Part shown: positions 12,619 through 26,285 of the stretch, piece after piece
Layout of the letters: each line of letters begins with the position of its first letter
Numbering within the stretch: the first letter of the stretch is position 1
Assembly (NCBI RefSeq): GCF_046630445.1
Contig: NC_092337.1
Coordinates: 193,971,001-194,035,000, forward strand
From: Rutidosis leptorrhynchoides
Taxonomy: Eukaryota; Streptophyta; Magnoliopsida; Asterales; Asteraceae
Length of the DNA: 64,000 nt
Reading direction: 5' to 3'
The notes under the pieces: generated by a model
Told to the model about the DNA's origin: nothing
What the model saw: the letters and a program-made list of their open reading frames with translations, nothing else
Databases searched by the model: none
Position numbers and translations under genes: made by a program

Positions 12619-14972
12619 TTAAGCAGTCGGAGGTGTTGACGTATCTTCTGGAAATAAGTGCGGGTATTTCTTCTTCATCTGATCTTCACCTTCCCAAGTG
12701 AACTCGGGTCCTCTTCGAGCATTCCATCGAACCTTGATGATCGGTATCTTGTTTTGCTTAAGTCTTTTAACCTCACGATCCATTATTTCGACGGTTTCTT
12801 CGATGAATTGAAGTTTTTCATTGATTTGGATTTCGTCTAACAGAATAGTGAGATCTTCTTTAGCAAAACATTTCTTCATATTCGAGACATGAAAAGTATT
12901 ATGTACCCCGGCGAGTTGTGGAGATAAGTCAACTCGGTAAGCTACTGGTCCAACGCGATCTATAATCTTGAATGGTCCAATGTACCTTGGATTTAGTTTT
13001 CCCCGTTTACCAAATCGAACAACGCCTTTCCAAGGTGAAACTTTGAGCATGACCATTTCTCTAATTTCAAATTCTATATCTTTTCTTTTAATGTCCGCGT
13101 AGCTCTTCTGTCGACTTTGGGCGGTTTTCAACCGTTGTTGAATTTGGATGATTTTCTCGGTAGATTCTTGAATTATCTCCGGACCCGTAATCTGTCTATC
13201 CCCCACTTCACTCCAACAAATCGGAGACCTGCACTTTCTACCATAAAGTGCTTCAAACGGCGCCATCTCAATACTCGAATGGTAACTGTTGTTGTAGGAA
13301 AACTCTGCTAATGGTAGATGTCGATCCCAACTGTTTTCAAAATCAATAACACATGCTCGTAGCATGTCTTCAAGCGTTTGTATCATCCTTTCGCTCTGCC
13401 CATCAGTTTGTGGGTGATAGGCAGTACTCATGTCTAGACGAGTTCCCAATGCTTCCTGTAATGTCTGCCAAAACCTTGAAACAAATCTGCCATCCCTATC
13501 AGAGATAATAGAGACTGGTATTCCATGTCTAGAGACAACTTCCTTCATGTATAATCGTGCTAACTTCTCCATTTTATCATCTTCTCTCATTGGCAGAAAG
13601 TGTGCTGACTTGGTGAGACAATCGACTATTACCCAAATAGTATCATAACCACTTGCAGTCCTTGGCAATTTAGTAATGAAATCCATAGTAATGTTTTCCC
13701 ATTTTCATTATGGGATTTCAGGTTGCTGAAGTAGACCTGATGGTTTCTGATGTTCAGCTTTGACTTTAGAACACGTCAAACATTCTCCTACGTATCTTGC
13801 AATATCGGCTTTCATACCCGGCCACCAAAAGTGTTTCTTAAGATCTTTGTACATCTTTCTCGCTCCAGGATGTATTGAGTATCTGGTTAATGTGCTTCCT
13901 TAAGTACTATTTCTCTCACATCTCCAAACTTGGGCACCCAAATTCTTTCAGCTCTATACCGGGTTCCGTCTTCTCGAATATTAAGGTGTTTCTCTAATCC
14001 TTTGGGTATTTCATTCTTCAAATTCCCTTCTTTTACAACTCCCTGTTGCGCCTCCTTTATTTGAGTAGTAAGGTTAGTACGAATAATTATGTTCATAGCT
14101 TTTACTCGTATAGGTTCTCTGTCCTTTCTACTCAAAGCGTCGGCCACCACATTCGCCTTCCCTGGGTGGTAACGAATCTCAAAGTCGTAATCATTCAATA
14201 ATTCAATCCACCTACGCTGCCTCATGTTTAGTTGTTTCTGATTAAATATGTGTTGGAGACTTTTGTGGTTGGTATATATAATACTTTTGACCCCATATAA
14301 GTAGTGCCTCCATGTCTTTAATGCAAAAACAACAGTGCCCAATTCCAAATCGTGTGTCGTACAATTCTGCTCGTGAATCTTAATTGTCTAGACGCATAAG
14401 CAATTACCTTTGTTCGTTGCATTAATACACAACCGAGACCTTGCTTCAAAGTGTCACAATAAATCACAAAATCATCATTCCCTTCAGGCAATGACAATAT
14501 AGGTGCCGTAGTTAACTCTTTCTTCAACAATTGAAACGCTTTCTCCTGTTCATCCTTCCATTCAAATTTCTTCCCTTTATGCGTTAATGCAGTCAAGGGT
14601 TTTGCTATTTTGGAAAAATCTTGGATGAATCTTCTGTAGTAACCGGCTAGTCCTAAAAATTGGCGTATATGCTTCGGAGTTTTCGGGGTTTCCCATTTTT
14701 CAACAGTTTCAATCTTTGCCGGATCCACCTGAATACCTTCTTTGTTCACTATGTGACCGAGGAATTGGACTTCTTTCAACCAAAATGTACACTTTGAAAA
14801 CTTAGTGTACAGTTTTTCTTTCCTCAACAACTCTAGCACTTTTCTAAAATGTTCTTCGTGCTCTTGATCATTCTTTGAGTAAATAAGTATGTCATTAATG
14901 AAAACAATGACAAACTTGTCAAGGTATGGTCCACACACTCGGTTCATGAGGTCCATGAACACAGCTGGTGCG
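12619..14972 (-). pseudogene. Element B pol: RT, RNase H, integrase, chromodomain (broken)
   Basis: The minus strand carries the 3' half of a Tekay polyprotein in three pieces. 14318-14962 holds RT palm to RNase H. Its catalytic motif reads FINDILIYS where element A has FIDDILIYS, so one aspartate is lost. 13887-14348 holds the RNase H end and the integrase N-terminus. 12619-13686 holds the integrase core (GRFVSRFWQ and [10 protein letters not shown] blocks) and the C-terminal chromodomain-like segment. Adjacent stops near 13705 and frameshifts separate the pieces. The Copia element interrupts the frame at 14973-14977; the remainder is at 23059-25240. Confidence 0.9.
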
Positions 14973-14977
14973 TTAGT

Positions 14978-15914
14978 TAATGGACTTTAACAACATTATA
15001 AACAACATGTTCTTAAGATTTACATGTTCATAAAACCATTTTTATGATTTAAAGAAAGCGGAAGCATGAATATAAGTTCATGTTTATTAGTTTAACCATT
15101 AAGTTAAATTCCATGTAAATATCAAGTCTTGAATATATGCTTACAAATTAGAACAAGTAGAGAAGATTCATACCTCCTCAAGCTTGTTGAGGGTAGTTTA
15201 CAAAAGTGCAAGATGATAATAAAGATGATGGCAAGAAAGCCTCTAACTTGAAGCCTCAAGTGTGTAATACCCACAAGCAATTGATGTACCAACACCACCT
15301 TTTGATATGTTAGGATTTTAGACACTAGACAGAGTTAGAATAACAAGCAAAAGACTCCTCTTTGATGCCAAAACAGTTCGGCCAGAATAGCAGCAGAAAA
15401 CAGTTTTTTTGTTGTTGTTTTATCTATATCTCTCTCACACTTGAGTCAAAATGCATGGTTTTAGAGACTAGCATGTGTATGAGGAGTTGTGCTCTCAAAA
15501 GTAACAAAATACTAGCATGAGATGCTCTCTTGGAGACCCAAAATTCTGCCACTTAAATGGGTTTTATTTAATTGGATTGTTTATAAAACAATTTATATAC
15601 ATTCATGCTATTATTTTGTTACTTGCATATTTTATAAAACCATTTATAAAATATAACACATTATAATTATTTACACCTATAAATAATCAAATCCTCATTG
15701 TGTAAATTATCCAAATAATTTATCTCAAGGGATAATATTTTAGAAAACCGATTTTCTAAAATCCAAGTGTCGCGTATTTACTTAATGATCCAATTGCTAA
15801 GATTAAATACATTTAAAGTGTCGATAAGCTTGTTATTGGGTATGACCCGACTTGGATCATAACACGTTAGCCACATTAATTAAATATGTCTCTCAGGCAT
15901 ACGAAAAACCTTCA
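14978..15914 (-). repeat. Copia 3' LTR
   Basis: 937 bp. On the minus strand it runs from TGAAGGTTTTTCG (15914) to GTTAAAGTCCATTA (14978); the terminal CA is mutated to TA here. It differs from the other LTR by scattered substitutions, of the order of a few percent by eye. Confidence 0.92.
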
Positions 15915-15928
15915 ATCTCCCACTTGCA
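15915..15928 (-). promoter_or_regulatory. Copia polypurine tract
   Basis: On the minus strand CAAGTGGGAGAT lies directly before the 3' LTR start TGAAGG. This is a standard Copia PPT. Confidence 0.8.
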
Positions 15929-16683
15929 TGAGAAACATAAGAAATTAATGCAAGCGACGGATACCACCTAACGACCATCCATCGCCCCCAATATGTTATG
16001 ACTTTGTGCCATTCAATAACATCATCCTTTTCGAGTTCCCATCTCGAATATGAATAGGTGAATCTTTCGTTATATCCTTTCGTCCTAGATGTCATGTTAA
16101 ATCCAAGAGACACAGAATGATCACTCTCTTTTAGATTTAACTTTATCAGGCCTTAGACATCTGACTCTCAACGAATAAGAGGGACAAATTCCATCTTGAC
16201 TACATACGTCCTAAATATATACCTTGCATTATATCTGAGCTCTTCCTTATGAACTACCATATTATAGAATAGCGAAGGAAAGAATCAAGACACAATACTT
16301 GGTAAATATCCGAACCCAATATGTATCTCAGGTCAGAGGATACAATGATATTCGCCTTTACTCAAGACTACATGTGATCAACCACAAAGGCTCCATTTAG
16401 TAAATCTTGAGGGCGGGTCTTCCAATATTTGTATCCCACAAATATCTATGAACCTTGGTTACAACCTTGCCCCACATTCATACCCTGAATGTTTACCAAT
16501 CCAAGTTCATAATAATCTAAACCTCACACTTGTTCCCACAAATGTGATCGACTACGGAATTTAGAATAATTATTTATTCATGGATAGAATATGTAAAATA
16601 GGAACATAACTCAAAATAAATTATTGCCATAATTATATTAATGAGTTTGAACAATTTCGTTCCGTTACAATACTTAAAACAGA
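15929..16683 (-). other. Copia 3' untranslated region
   Basis: 755 bp between the stop of the polyprotein and the PPT. I find no coding sequence in either strand that resembles a protein family. Confidence 0.6.
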
Positions 16684-19600
16684 TCACAACCAATCACTAG
16701 AATATCGAAGCCCTAATGCATTAACATGCCCTTGATGTTTTGCACCATGTAAGAGCTTCGTGAGTGGATCCGCTATATTAAGATCTGTGTGAACTTTGTG
16801 AATACATATCTTTCCCTTTTCAACTTCATCCCTTATGTAGTTGAATCTCCACTCAATGTGACGGGTCTTTTGGTGAGCACGAGGTTCTTTGATTTGAGCA
16901 ATTGCACCTTCATTGTCATAAAAGATCTCAAGAGGGTCCTGAATAGAAGGGACTACTCCTAAGTTGTAGATGAATTTCTTCATCCATGCAGCTTCCTGAG
17001 CTACCAATGAGGTGGCAATGTACTCTGACTCTGTAGTGGATAATGCAACAACATCCTGTTTTGAACTCTTCCAAGAGACTGTACCTCCATTTAACGTGAA
17101 GACATAACTGGATTGTGATTGAGAATCATCTCGATCAGTTTGGAAACTCGCATCCACGTAACCTTTTACAGCGAGTTCCTCCTCACCAGACCCATATATC
17201 AGAAACATATCCTTAGTCCTCCTAAGGTATTTCAATATACTTTTGACAGCAATCCAATGACTGTTTCCTGGGTTATTCTGGTATCTACTTGTCAGGCTAA
17301 GAGCGCATGACACATCCGGTCTAGTGCATATCATTGCATACATGATTGACCCAATGGCAGATGCATATGGGACTTTCTTCATTCTATCCTGTTCATCTTT
17401 CGTGGTGGGGCACTGAGATGAACTGGGAAGTGTTCCCTTTTGAATAGGTACCAAACCTTTCTTAGAGTTCTCCATCTTGAACCTTTTCAAGATCTTTTCA
17501 ATGTATGCACTTTGATTCAAACCTATCAGTTTCTTGGATCTATCCCTGTAGATCCCAATCCCCAAAACGTATTGTGCTTCTCCAAGATCCTTAATAGAGA
17601 AGCATTTACTTAGTCAAGTTTTAACACCTTCCATTGCCGGAATATCATTTCCAAATAACAATATATCATCCACATATAGTACAAGGAACATGATAGTGCT
17701 CCCACTAGCCTTCTTGTATACACAAGCTTCATCATCATTTTTAATGAAGCCAAATTTCTTGGCCTCCTCATTAAAACGATGATTCCACATTCTTGATGCT
17801 TGTTTCAATCCGTAGATTGACTTCTTTAACTTGCATACCTTTTTAGGATATTTTGGATCAATAAAACCTTCAGGCTGAACCATATAGACATCTTCCTCAA
17901 GATGTCCATTTAGGAAAGTGGTCTTGACATCCATTTGCCATATTTCATAATCATAATGAGCAGCAATGGCGAGTAATATCCTAATAGACTTTAGCATTGC
18001 CACAGGCAAAAAAGTTTCATCATAGTCAACCCCTTGAGTTTGAGTGAAACCTTTTGCTACAAGTCTAGCTTTATATGTATCCAAGTTTCCATTTATGTCG
18101 GTTTTCATTTTGAAAAGTCATTTACAATCAACTAGCCTTGAGCCAGTAGGTTGTTCAACAAGTTCCCAAACTTGGTTGTCATACATGGATTGCATCTCAG
18201 CGTTCATGGCTTCCTGCCATTTATCCTTATCAATCCTTGATATTGCATCTTGGTAGTTTGTTGGTTCATCCAAATCAACCACATAGCAACCATCCATGAG
18301 AAACCCATATCTCTCAGGAGGATTACTAATTCTACCAGATCTGCGAACGACTTGTGTATTTTGATCATCCATTTGATCACTCTCAACATTTTCATGTTGA
18401 GTGCTAGTGTCAACAAATTGTGTATCATCTACTCGATCTTGAACCTCTTCAAGATCTATCTTCCTTTCACCATCACCTTCCATTAGGAACTTAGTTTCAA
18501 GGAATTCAGCCTTTCGAGCAACAAATACATTTTGCTCGGTTGGATCATAGAAATAGTATCCCATATCATCCTTGAGATATCCTATGAAGATACACTTCGT
18601 GGATCGATCATTCAACTTATTAGGGACGTAACGCTTAGGATAAGCTTCACATCCCCATACCTTTAAGTATGATAGAGATGGAGGTTTTCCAAACCACATC
18701 TCATGAGGAGTTCGTTCCACTTTCTTGGTTGGGGACATATTTAGAATACGAGCCGTGGAGCATAGACAATAACCCCAAAATGATAGAGGCAACGAGCTTC
18801 TAGCCATCATAGATCGAACCATATCCATTAGGGTTCGGTTCCTCCTTTCGAAAACTCCATTAAGTTGGGGTGTTCCAGGAGGAGTGAGTTGTGAGATAAT
18901 CCCACAACTTTTAAGATGATCTTGAAAAGCATCGTTTAGGTATTCACATCCTCTATCGGTACGGAGTACCTTGATTGTCTTATTGAGTTGATTTTGTACT
19001 TCGTTTTGATATTCCTTTAATTCTTCAAAAGTTTCGTCCGTATGTCTTAACAAATAGACATATCCGAAACGACTGAAGTCATCAATGAAAGTGACGAAGT
19101 ATCTTTCACATTTCCTAGTCATGGGCTTAAAGGTTCCACATACATCCGAATGTATTAATCCCAATAAGTCCTTAGCCCTTTCATATGTCCCTTTGAAAGG
19201 TGCTTTAGTCATTTTGCCTTGTAAACAATATTCACATACATCAAACGAGTCTAGTTCATTTGATTTCAAAAGTCCATTCTTTTGAAGTGTATGCATTCGA
19301 TTCTTGTTTATGTGACTAAGGCGATAATGCCATAAGTAGGAATCACTCAAATCCCTTTTGAGTTTCTTGGTGTTTGCATGGTATATTGAGCTATTGTATG
19401 ATGCGTCATCATGAACCAATTCATAAATACCATTCACAGGTGAAGCCTTGAAATAGAACACACTATCTAAAGAAACATGGATATCATCATTAATGAAATT
19501 AAGATTAAAACCACATTGTTTCAAACGGGATACAGAAATAATGTTTCGCGATAAATCGGGTGCATACAAAACATTTTTCAAAATAAGTTCCAAACTACTT

Positions 19601-20699
19601 GGAAGCTTTAGAATAAAGTCTCCTTGAGCTACTACGTGCACCTTAGCTCCATTTCCCATGAAGAGACTTGATGTCCCCGCTTCTTGTCTACTTCTTTTGA
19701 ACCCCATCATCGAATTGCAAATGTGAGTTCCACATCCTGTGTCTAATACCCATGTGTTAGAAGAAGTAATACTAAGCTCAATGTATACCACATATACATT
19801 ACCTGAGGTTTGCCCTGCATCCCTCTTTTCTCTAAACTCCTTTAGGTAGACCAGGCAGTTGCGTTTCCAGTAACCCATTTCACCGCAACCAAAGCACGGA
19901 TCTTCCTTGGGGTTAGCTTTACCGGCAACCTTTTGCTTCTTGTTGTTTTTAGTTGGGGCAACCAACTTCCCCTTTCCCTTGCCCTTGCCTTGGTAGGCGG
20001 GTCCCTTCCTCTTAGCCGCCTTCGGCTTAGAAGTGTTATTGTTCTTGGACCCGCCTTCATTGATCATAAACATGGGTGAAGCCCTTTTACCCATGCTCGC
20101 TTCGGCCGTCTTAAGCATGGCGTGTAATTCGCCAATGCTCTTATCCCATCCATTCATGTTGTAATTCATTACAAATGTGTCAAACCTCTTTGACAAGGAA
20201 TTAAGGATAAGGTCCGTGGCTAATTCATTAGACACGTTGCAGTTTAGACGGTTCGCTCGATCAATTAGGCTTTTCATCTTTAGGACATAAGATGAAACAG
20301 ATTGGGAGTCGTCCATCCGACATGCATGAAGCGCTCGACACGAGCTTGTTGAAGGAACATCTCCTTCAATTGTGTGATCATGTCATATGCACTATGATGC
20401 TCGAAATCCTTTTGGAGTTCCGGTATCATGGTCCCAAGCATGAGGCAAGAAACTTGCAACGAATCGGTGCTATATTTCTCCCAATTAGCCATGCCTTCCG
20501 TATCATCCTCGTCCGGTTGATAGGGAATGGGGTCTTCCAACACATACGCCATATCCTCTAGTTTGAGGACAATTCTTAGATTGCGAAACCAATCCATGAA
20601 GTTCGTATGGTTGAGTTTTTCCTTTTCGAGGATTGACCTCAACGATAGGTTGTTAAAGTTGATTGGTGCATTTGGAATGTTGTTGTTATTGGCAGCCAT
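16684..20699 (-). pseudogene. Copia gag-pol polyprotein (three lesions)
   Basis: Gag starts at ATG 20699 (MAANNNNIPNAP...), followed by a CCHC knuckle (CFGCGEMGYWKRNC), a protease (WVLDTGCGTHIC), an integrase (HxxxH...CxxC, then TDRGCEYLN and LNGVFERRNRT), an RT with YVDDILL, and RNase H with ALSTTESEY. A deletion near 20310 changes frame within gag. After it one frame runs to 16684 with two TGA codons (18118-18120 and 17614-17616), both at places where relatives have Trp, so both look like TGG to TGA changes. Apart from these the sequence is well conserved, which suggests a moderately young but inactive copy. Confidence 0.92.
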
Positions 20700-22100
20700 C
20701 TACAAAATTTAACAAAGTTGTTTAAGTATTAATTTTAATTTAACAATCAATACCCTTTAAATCCAATTGATATTTATTAAATTTTAGAATCCAACGGTAA
20801 ACCAAATTTCAGTTAGGTGACCTTTATCCCGTCATTTGATTTAGCTAGGTAGTCATTATATGACAATTGCAATCCTTTTGCAACTTCTAAGTTATGGGAT
20901 CATGCAATCCTTTTGCATGGCATATTTATCCCATCAACGCCTATTTGTTCCTCATGCTTCGGTGACCCTAAGTTCATGATTTCTAAATCAAGTCGTCCTA
21001 CTTGTGTAAACGTGTAAATTTAACATACAAGTGGTTAGGTGACCTTTATCCCACAAATGTGCGAAATTCACCTAAAATCACATTAGTTTGCCCATAACGG
21101 TTAGGTGACCTTTATCCCATTATGAGTTCCCTAATATTTTTAAGTGTTGCACAAAAGGATGGCGTTTAACTTGTTTACCTTGTTAATTGAAGGGATTTAA
21201 GTTTCCATTAATTCTAGTTTAAGAAAACTTTTATGCCATACACCAACATGCATTTTAGTGTATGGTTTATTTGAAATCTATTTTTAAGTCTTGTAATTTT
21301 AGCCAATTACTTGATATAAACCATTTTATATATATGATCCTTATCATGTTCTTAATAACCGTTTATTAATGTCCTTTTAGCCATTTTTAATTTAACCATT
21401 TAAATTGACATTTTGCATGTCGTTTATTAATGTCAAATTTAACCAATTAAATTGTCATTTTGCTTGTTGTTAACTTGTGTGATTAACTTGTAGCATACAA
21501 ACATACAATCCACAATCATACAAAAAAACAACCATGCATGCAAAACAAATATGTTCACAATCAAGCCAATTAGGTAGACATTTGTTTAGCCGAAAACAAA
21601 TGCCACCGGTAAGGGTTATAACACAAAGTAGGAGATTTTAAATCTCCCACTTAATCTTGCATCCAAATGCTTCTTCTTGTGTTCTTCAAGTCTTCATTAT
21701 CTTCATCATTTTACAAAATATATCCTAATACATTTTTCTAAAAAATGAAAATACAACCTAATCTATTTTACATACCAAATATAAAATAAAGTACATAACC
21801 AAAATAATAATATTACAAACCAAATGAATGAATTAATATTACATACCAAATGAATTATGAATAATCATTCAAACACACATGCATACAACCACAAGGTCAA
21901 GGCTTGATTGTGAACAACAACATACAACAAATATGACCAAATGGCAAGTTCCAAACCCATTTGGAACCTCCCAAAATTCGGCCCAAAACATCAACCCTCC
22001 CAAATCCATTAATTTTGCATTTTACTTTCATGCATGTTAGTAGAATGCAAAGTTAATGGGTTTTAAAGACCATAATAGAAGCATAATCCATAGACTTCAG
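20700..22100 (-). other. Copia leader
   Basis: About 1.4 kb between primer site and gag, A+T-rich and without a credible ORF. A phrase like TTAGGTGACCTTTATCCC recurs at about 20815, 21033 and 21100, so the leader contains a short degenerate repeat of unknown role. Confidence 0.6.
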
Positions 22101-22113
22101 CTCTAGATACCAT
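22101..22113 (-). promoter_or_regulatory. Copia primer-binding site (tRNA-iMet)
   Basis: On the minus strand TGGTATCTAGAGC follows the 5' LTR. It matches the complement of the initiator Met-tRNA 3' end (TGGTATCAGAGC) apart from one extra base. Confidence 0.8.
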
Positions 22114-23053
22114 TGATGGACTTTAACAACATTATAAACAACATGTTCTTAAGATTTACATGTTCATAAAACCATTTTTATGATTTAAAGAAAGCGGAAG
22201 CATGAATATAAGTTCATGTTTATTAGTTTAACCATTAAGTTAAATTCCATGTAAATATCAAGTCTTAAATATATGCTTACAAATAAGAACAAGTAAAGAA
22301 GATTCATACCACCTCAAGCTTGTTGAGGGTAGTTTACAAAAGTGCAAGATGATGATGAAGATGATGGCAAGAAAGCCTCTAACTTGAAGCCTCAAGTGTG
22401 TAATACCCACAAGTAATTGATGTACAAACACCACCTTTTGATATGTTAGGATTTTAGACACTAGAGAGAGTTAGAATAACAAGTAAAAGACTCCTCTTTG
22501 ATGCCAAAATAGTTCGTCCAGAATAGCAGCAGAAAACCGTTTTTTTGTTGTTGTTGTTTTATCTATATCTCTCTCACACTTGAGTCAAAATGCATGGTTT
22601 TAGAGACTAGCATGTGTATGCGGAGTTGTGCTCTCAAAAGTAACAAAATACTAGCATGAGATGCTCTATTGGAGACACAAAATTCTGCCACTTAAATGGG
22701 TTTTATTTAATTGGATTGTTTATAAAACAATTTATATACATTCATGCTATTATTTTGTTACTTGCATATTTTATAAAACCATTTATAAAATATAACACAT
22801 TATAATTATTTACACCTATAAATAATCAAATCCTCATTGTGTAAATTATCCAAATAATTTATCTCAAGTGATAATATTTTAGAAAACCGATTTTCTAAAA
22901 TCCAAGTGTCGCGTATTTACTTAACGATCCAATCACTAAGATTAAATAAATTTAAAGTGTCGATAAGCTTGTTATTGGGTATGACCTGACTTGGATCATA
23001 AAACGTTAGCCACATTAATTAAATATGTCTCTCGAGCATACGAAAAACCTTCA
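22114..23053 (-). repeat. Copia 5' LTR
   Basis: 940 bp, bounded on the + strand by TGATGGACTTTAAC and ACCTTCA, followed by the target copy TTAGT. It aligns along its whole length with 14978-15914. Confidence 0.92.
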
Positions 23054-23058
23054 TTAGT

Positions 23059-25240
23059 CAACCCAAACGGCATAACCATAAACTCGTAATGACCGTAACG
23101 TGTTCTGAAAGAAGTCTTCGGAATATCATCCTCCTTCACTCGCATTTGATGATACCCAGAACGTAAGTCAATCTTTGAATAAACTGATGAGCCTTGTAAT
23201 TGATCAAATAAGTCGTCGATTCTCGACAGTGGATAACGGTTCTTGATGGTAAGTTTGTTCAACTCTCTGTAGTCGATGTCTAACCTGAATGTACCATCTT
23301 TCTATTTGACAAAGAAAACAGGAGCTCCCCACGGTGATGTGCTTGGTCGAATGAAACCACGCTCTAGAAGTTCTTGTAATTGGCTTTGGAGTTCCTTCAT
23401 TTCGCTGGGTGCGAGTCTGTATGGAGTACGAGCTATTGGTGCAGCTCCCGGTACAAGATCTATTTGAAAATCAACAGATCGGTGTGGAGGTAGTCCCGGT
23501 AATTCTTTCGAAAATACGTCGGGAAATTCTTTTGCGACGGGAACATCATTGATGTTCTTTTCTTCGGTTTGCACCTTCTCGATATGTGCTAGAATGGCAT
23601 AGCAACCTTTTCTTATTAGTTTTTGTGCCTTCAAATTACTAATAAGATTTAGCTTCGCGTTGCTCTTTTCTCCGTACACCATTAAGGGTTTTCTCTTCTC
23701 ACGCATAATGCGAATCGCATTTTCGTAACATACGACCTCTGCTTTCTCCTTTTTCAACCAATCCATGCCAATTATCACATCAAAACTCCCTAACTCAACT
23801 GGTATCAAATTAACCTTAAATGTTTCGCCAACTAGTTTAATTTCGCGATTTCGACATATTTTATCTGCTGTAATTAAATTACCGTTTGCTAATTCGAGTA
23901 AAAATTTATTATCCAAAGGCGTTAATGGACCACCTAATTTGGCAAAAAAATCTCTACTCATATAGCTTTTATCCGCACTCGAATCAAATAAAACATAAGC
24001 AGGTTTATCGTCAATAGTAAACGTACCCGTAACAAGCTCCGGGTATTCCTGTGCTTCAACCGCATTAATGTTGAAGACTCTTCCTCTGCTTTGCCCATTA
24101 TTATCCCCCTGATTTGGACACATATTTTTGTAATGGCCCTTCTTTCCGCATCCGAAACAAGTAATGTCGGCATAACTTGTTCCGGCATTATTTGTTCCTT
24201 TATTCTTGTTAGTCCTTGGTCCGTAAATTTCACACTTCGTCGTACCATGACCCTTTCTATTACACTTATCACATGTTGCCGTACATAACCCACTCGGATG
24301 GGATCCTTCACACCTCTGGCATAGTTTTCGGCTTTGATTGTTATTGTTGGGATGGTTGTTGTAGTTGTTGTTGGGACGTTTGTTGTATGTATTGTTGGGA
24401 TTGCGATTGTTGTGGTTGCGATTGATGTTGCTGTTATTGGGATAGTTATTGTGATTGTGGTTATGATTATTGTTGTTGTTGTATTGGTAACCCTTGTCGC
24501 TGGTTTCTTCCCATTTTCTCTTGACTTGTTTTGTTTTGGCTTCTTCGGCCGCCTGTTCTTTAATTGTTTCCTCAATTTGATTTATAAGTTTATGAGCCAT
24601 TCGACTTGCCTTTTGTATGGAGGCGGGCTCGTGTGAACTTATATCTTCTTGAATTTTTTTGGCAACCCTTTCACAAATGCGTCGATCTTTTCTTCCTCAT
24701 CTTCGAATGCTCTTGGACACAATAGGCAAAACTCTGTGAATCTTCATTCGTACGTGGTAACGTCAAATCCTTGTGTTCGTAACCCTTTAAGCTCTACCTT
24801 AAACTTATTGATCTCATTTCTGGGGCGGTACTGCTCAGTCATCATGCGTTTGAATGCTGACGGTAGTGCGTAAGCAGCATCTTGTCTCACATGCTCGAGA
24901 TAGGTATTCCACCATGTTAATGCAGTACCCGTGAAGGTATGCGTGGCGTACTTAACCCTATCTTTTTTCGTACATTTACTTATGGCAAACACCGATTCGA
25001 CCTTTTCAGTCCACCGTTTTAATCCGATTGGACCATCAGTTCCATCGAATTCCAGAGGTTTACAGGCAACGAATTCTTTGTAGGAGCATCCTACGCGAGT
25101 TCTTGTGGTGTTGGTTCCATTGTGGATTCAGAGTTATTGTTATTTTGCATCGCAGCCTGTACTGCGGCTACATTTGCTGCAAGGAAAGCACGAAAGTCTT
25201 CCTCGCTCATGTTCAAGTTCCGGCGAGTCGTCGGTGCCAT
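23059..25240 (-). pseudogene. Element B gag, protease and RT N-terminus (broken)
   Basis: The 5' half of the Tekay gag-pol. The gag start MAPTTRR is at 25240, equivalent to 56496 in element A. A frameshift follows within about 50 codons, and further breaks separate 24744-24992 (capsid), 23302-24600 (Asn-rich linker, two CCHC knuckles, protease, RT start) and 23059-23262 (RT fingers/palm). The protease reads VLFDSSADKSYMS where A has DSGA, which removes the conserved glycine. The frame continues beyond the Copia insertion at 14972. Confidence 0.88.
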
Positions 25241-25379
25241 TTCCTTCAAAAATAGCCAAAAGAATTAAGTTAATCATATAGAATATTAAGAGTAGTCAAT
25301 AGTATTTCGTAGCATAATATGAACTTATTTATAAAAGCTTTTTCTTCATATTAGCTTTTTATAATTTTTAATTCGGGTA

Positions 25380-25394
25380 GTACCTACCCGTTAA
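25380..25394 (-). promoter_or_regulatory. Internal PPT copy upstream of gag, element B
   Basis: GTACCTACCCGTTAA on the + strand equals the 15 bases next to the 3' LTR of element A (51896-51910). It lies between the F-box ORF and gag, as in A (56635-56649), and is half of a 7-bp-stem palindrome, CGGGTAGTACCTACCCG (25374-25390). Confidence 0.6.
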
Positions 25395-25581
25395 GTTCAT
25401 ACCTAGTAGCTAATATACAATTTCAACTATTACAATTCTATATGAAAAACTGATTGCAATAATATTTCACATTTAAACTTTCATACAATATTTTACAAAC
25501 TTACAATACCGCTATTTTACATATAGCATGAAATATAGCACATAAAACTTTGATACAAAGCAGTTGCGAAGACAATTCTAA

Positions 25582-26274
25582 TTAATATGCAAGGCGTTCA
25601 GCAAAGGCAATAAAGACACGTAATTCATATGTCCAGAAGCAAGTCATGCATTCTGGTTTTACTAAGACTACTTCCCATCCTTGGTCTTGTGGAACATAAC
25701 CGTTGTGACCGTTAGCAAGACATCATGTTGTAACGTCGTCAAAAAGACGAGGGTTACGTAATGTCCAACAGCCCTGTAACAACCTAAAAACCTTGTTTCT
25801 CACCCCAACTACCGAATCCAACACTTGTGGGAACGTTTTATTTAACAATTGTAATCCGATGTTCTTTTTCTCACTTTGGTGAGAAGCGAACATCACTAAC
25901 CCGTAAGCATAACATGCTTCTTTATGTTGCATGTTAGAAGCTCTTTCTAACTCACGAAGTCCTATATTGAGATATGTTGAGTCAAAATAGGTCCTTAACC
26001 CGTAGCGTAAAATTGCATTTGGGTTCCCCGTATTATATGATTTAAAGTAAACACGGCGTAACTTACGGTCTCCCCAATGTGCTATACCCCATCTTTCAAA
26101 TGAAACCCTCTTATAAACTAAGGCATGCTTGGAACGTTCTTCAAATGTTTTACAAACTAGTTTCGCCCTAAACAATTGTGCCGACGAATTCTGACCGACT
26201 CTCGACAAAATTTCGTCAATCATGTCCCCTGGTAGGTCTTCTAAAATATTTGGTTGTCTATCCTTAACGTCCAT
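25582..26274 (-). pseudogene. F-box protein carried by element B (one premature stop)
   Basis: It starts at ATG 26274 and is homologous, about four-fifths identical by eye, to the intact F-box ORF of element A (56838-57521). The F-box lies at about residues 12-55, followed by a Sel1-like segment (GNPNAILRYGL; HKEACYAYGLVMFASHQSE). A TGA at 25723-25725, where A has Arg, stops translation after 183 residues. The frame then stays open to TAA 25582-25584 and still encodes the CMTCFWTYELRVF end, so this is the only lesion. A 183-residue protein with a complete F-box could still be made. It sits between the acidic ORF and gag on the sense strand. Confidence 0.85.
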
Positions 26275-26285
26275 TGTGTTTTTAT

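Larger units (their letters stand above)
14978..23053 (-). mobile_element. Ty1/Copia retrotransposon nested in element B
   Basis: An 8,076-bp element with LTRs 14978-15914 and 22114-23053 and a perfect target duplication TTAGT at 14973-14977 and 23054-23058. It is on the minus strand, in the same direction as B. It has an iMet-type primer site, a PPT and a gag-protease-integrase-RT-RNase H order, which defines Copia. A frame-changing deletion and two TGA stops inactivate it. The lineage may be Tork/Angela-like, but that is a guess from gag style. Confidence 0.95.

Noticed and set aside
24091..24636. Several plus-strand frames opposite the gag linker, one Val/Ile-rich and membrane-like
   Set aside because: They are shadows of the Asn/His-rich repeat on the coding strand (AAC/AAT read in reverse).
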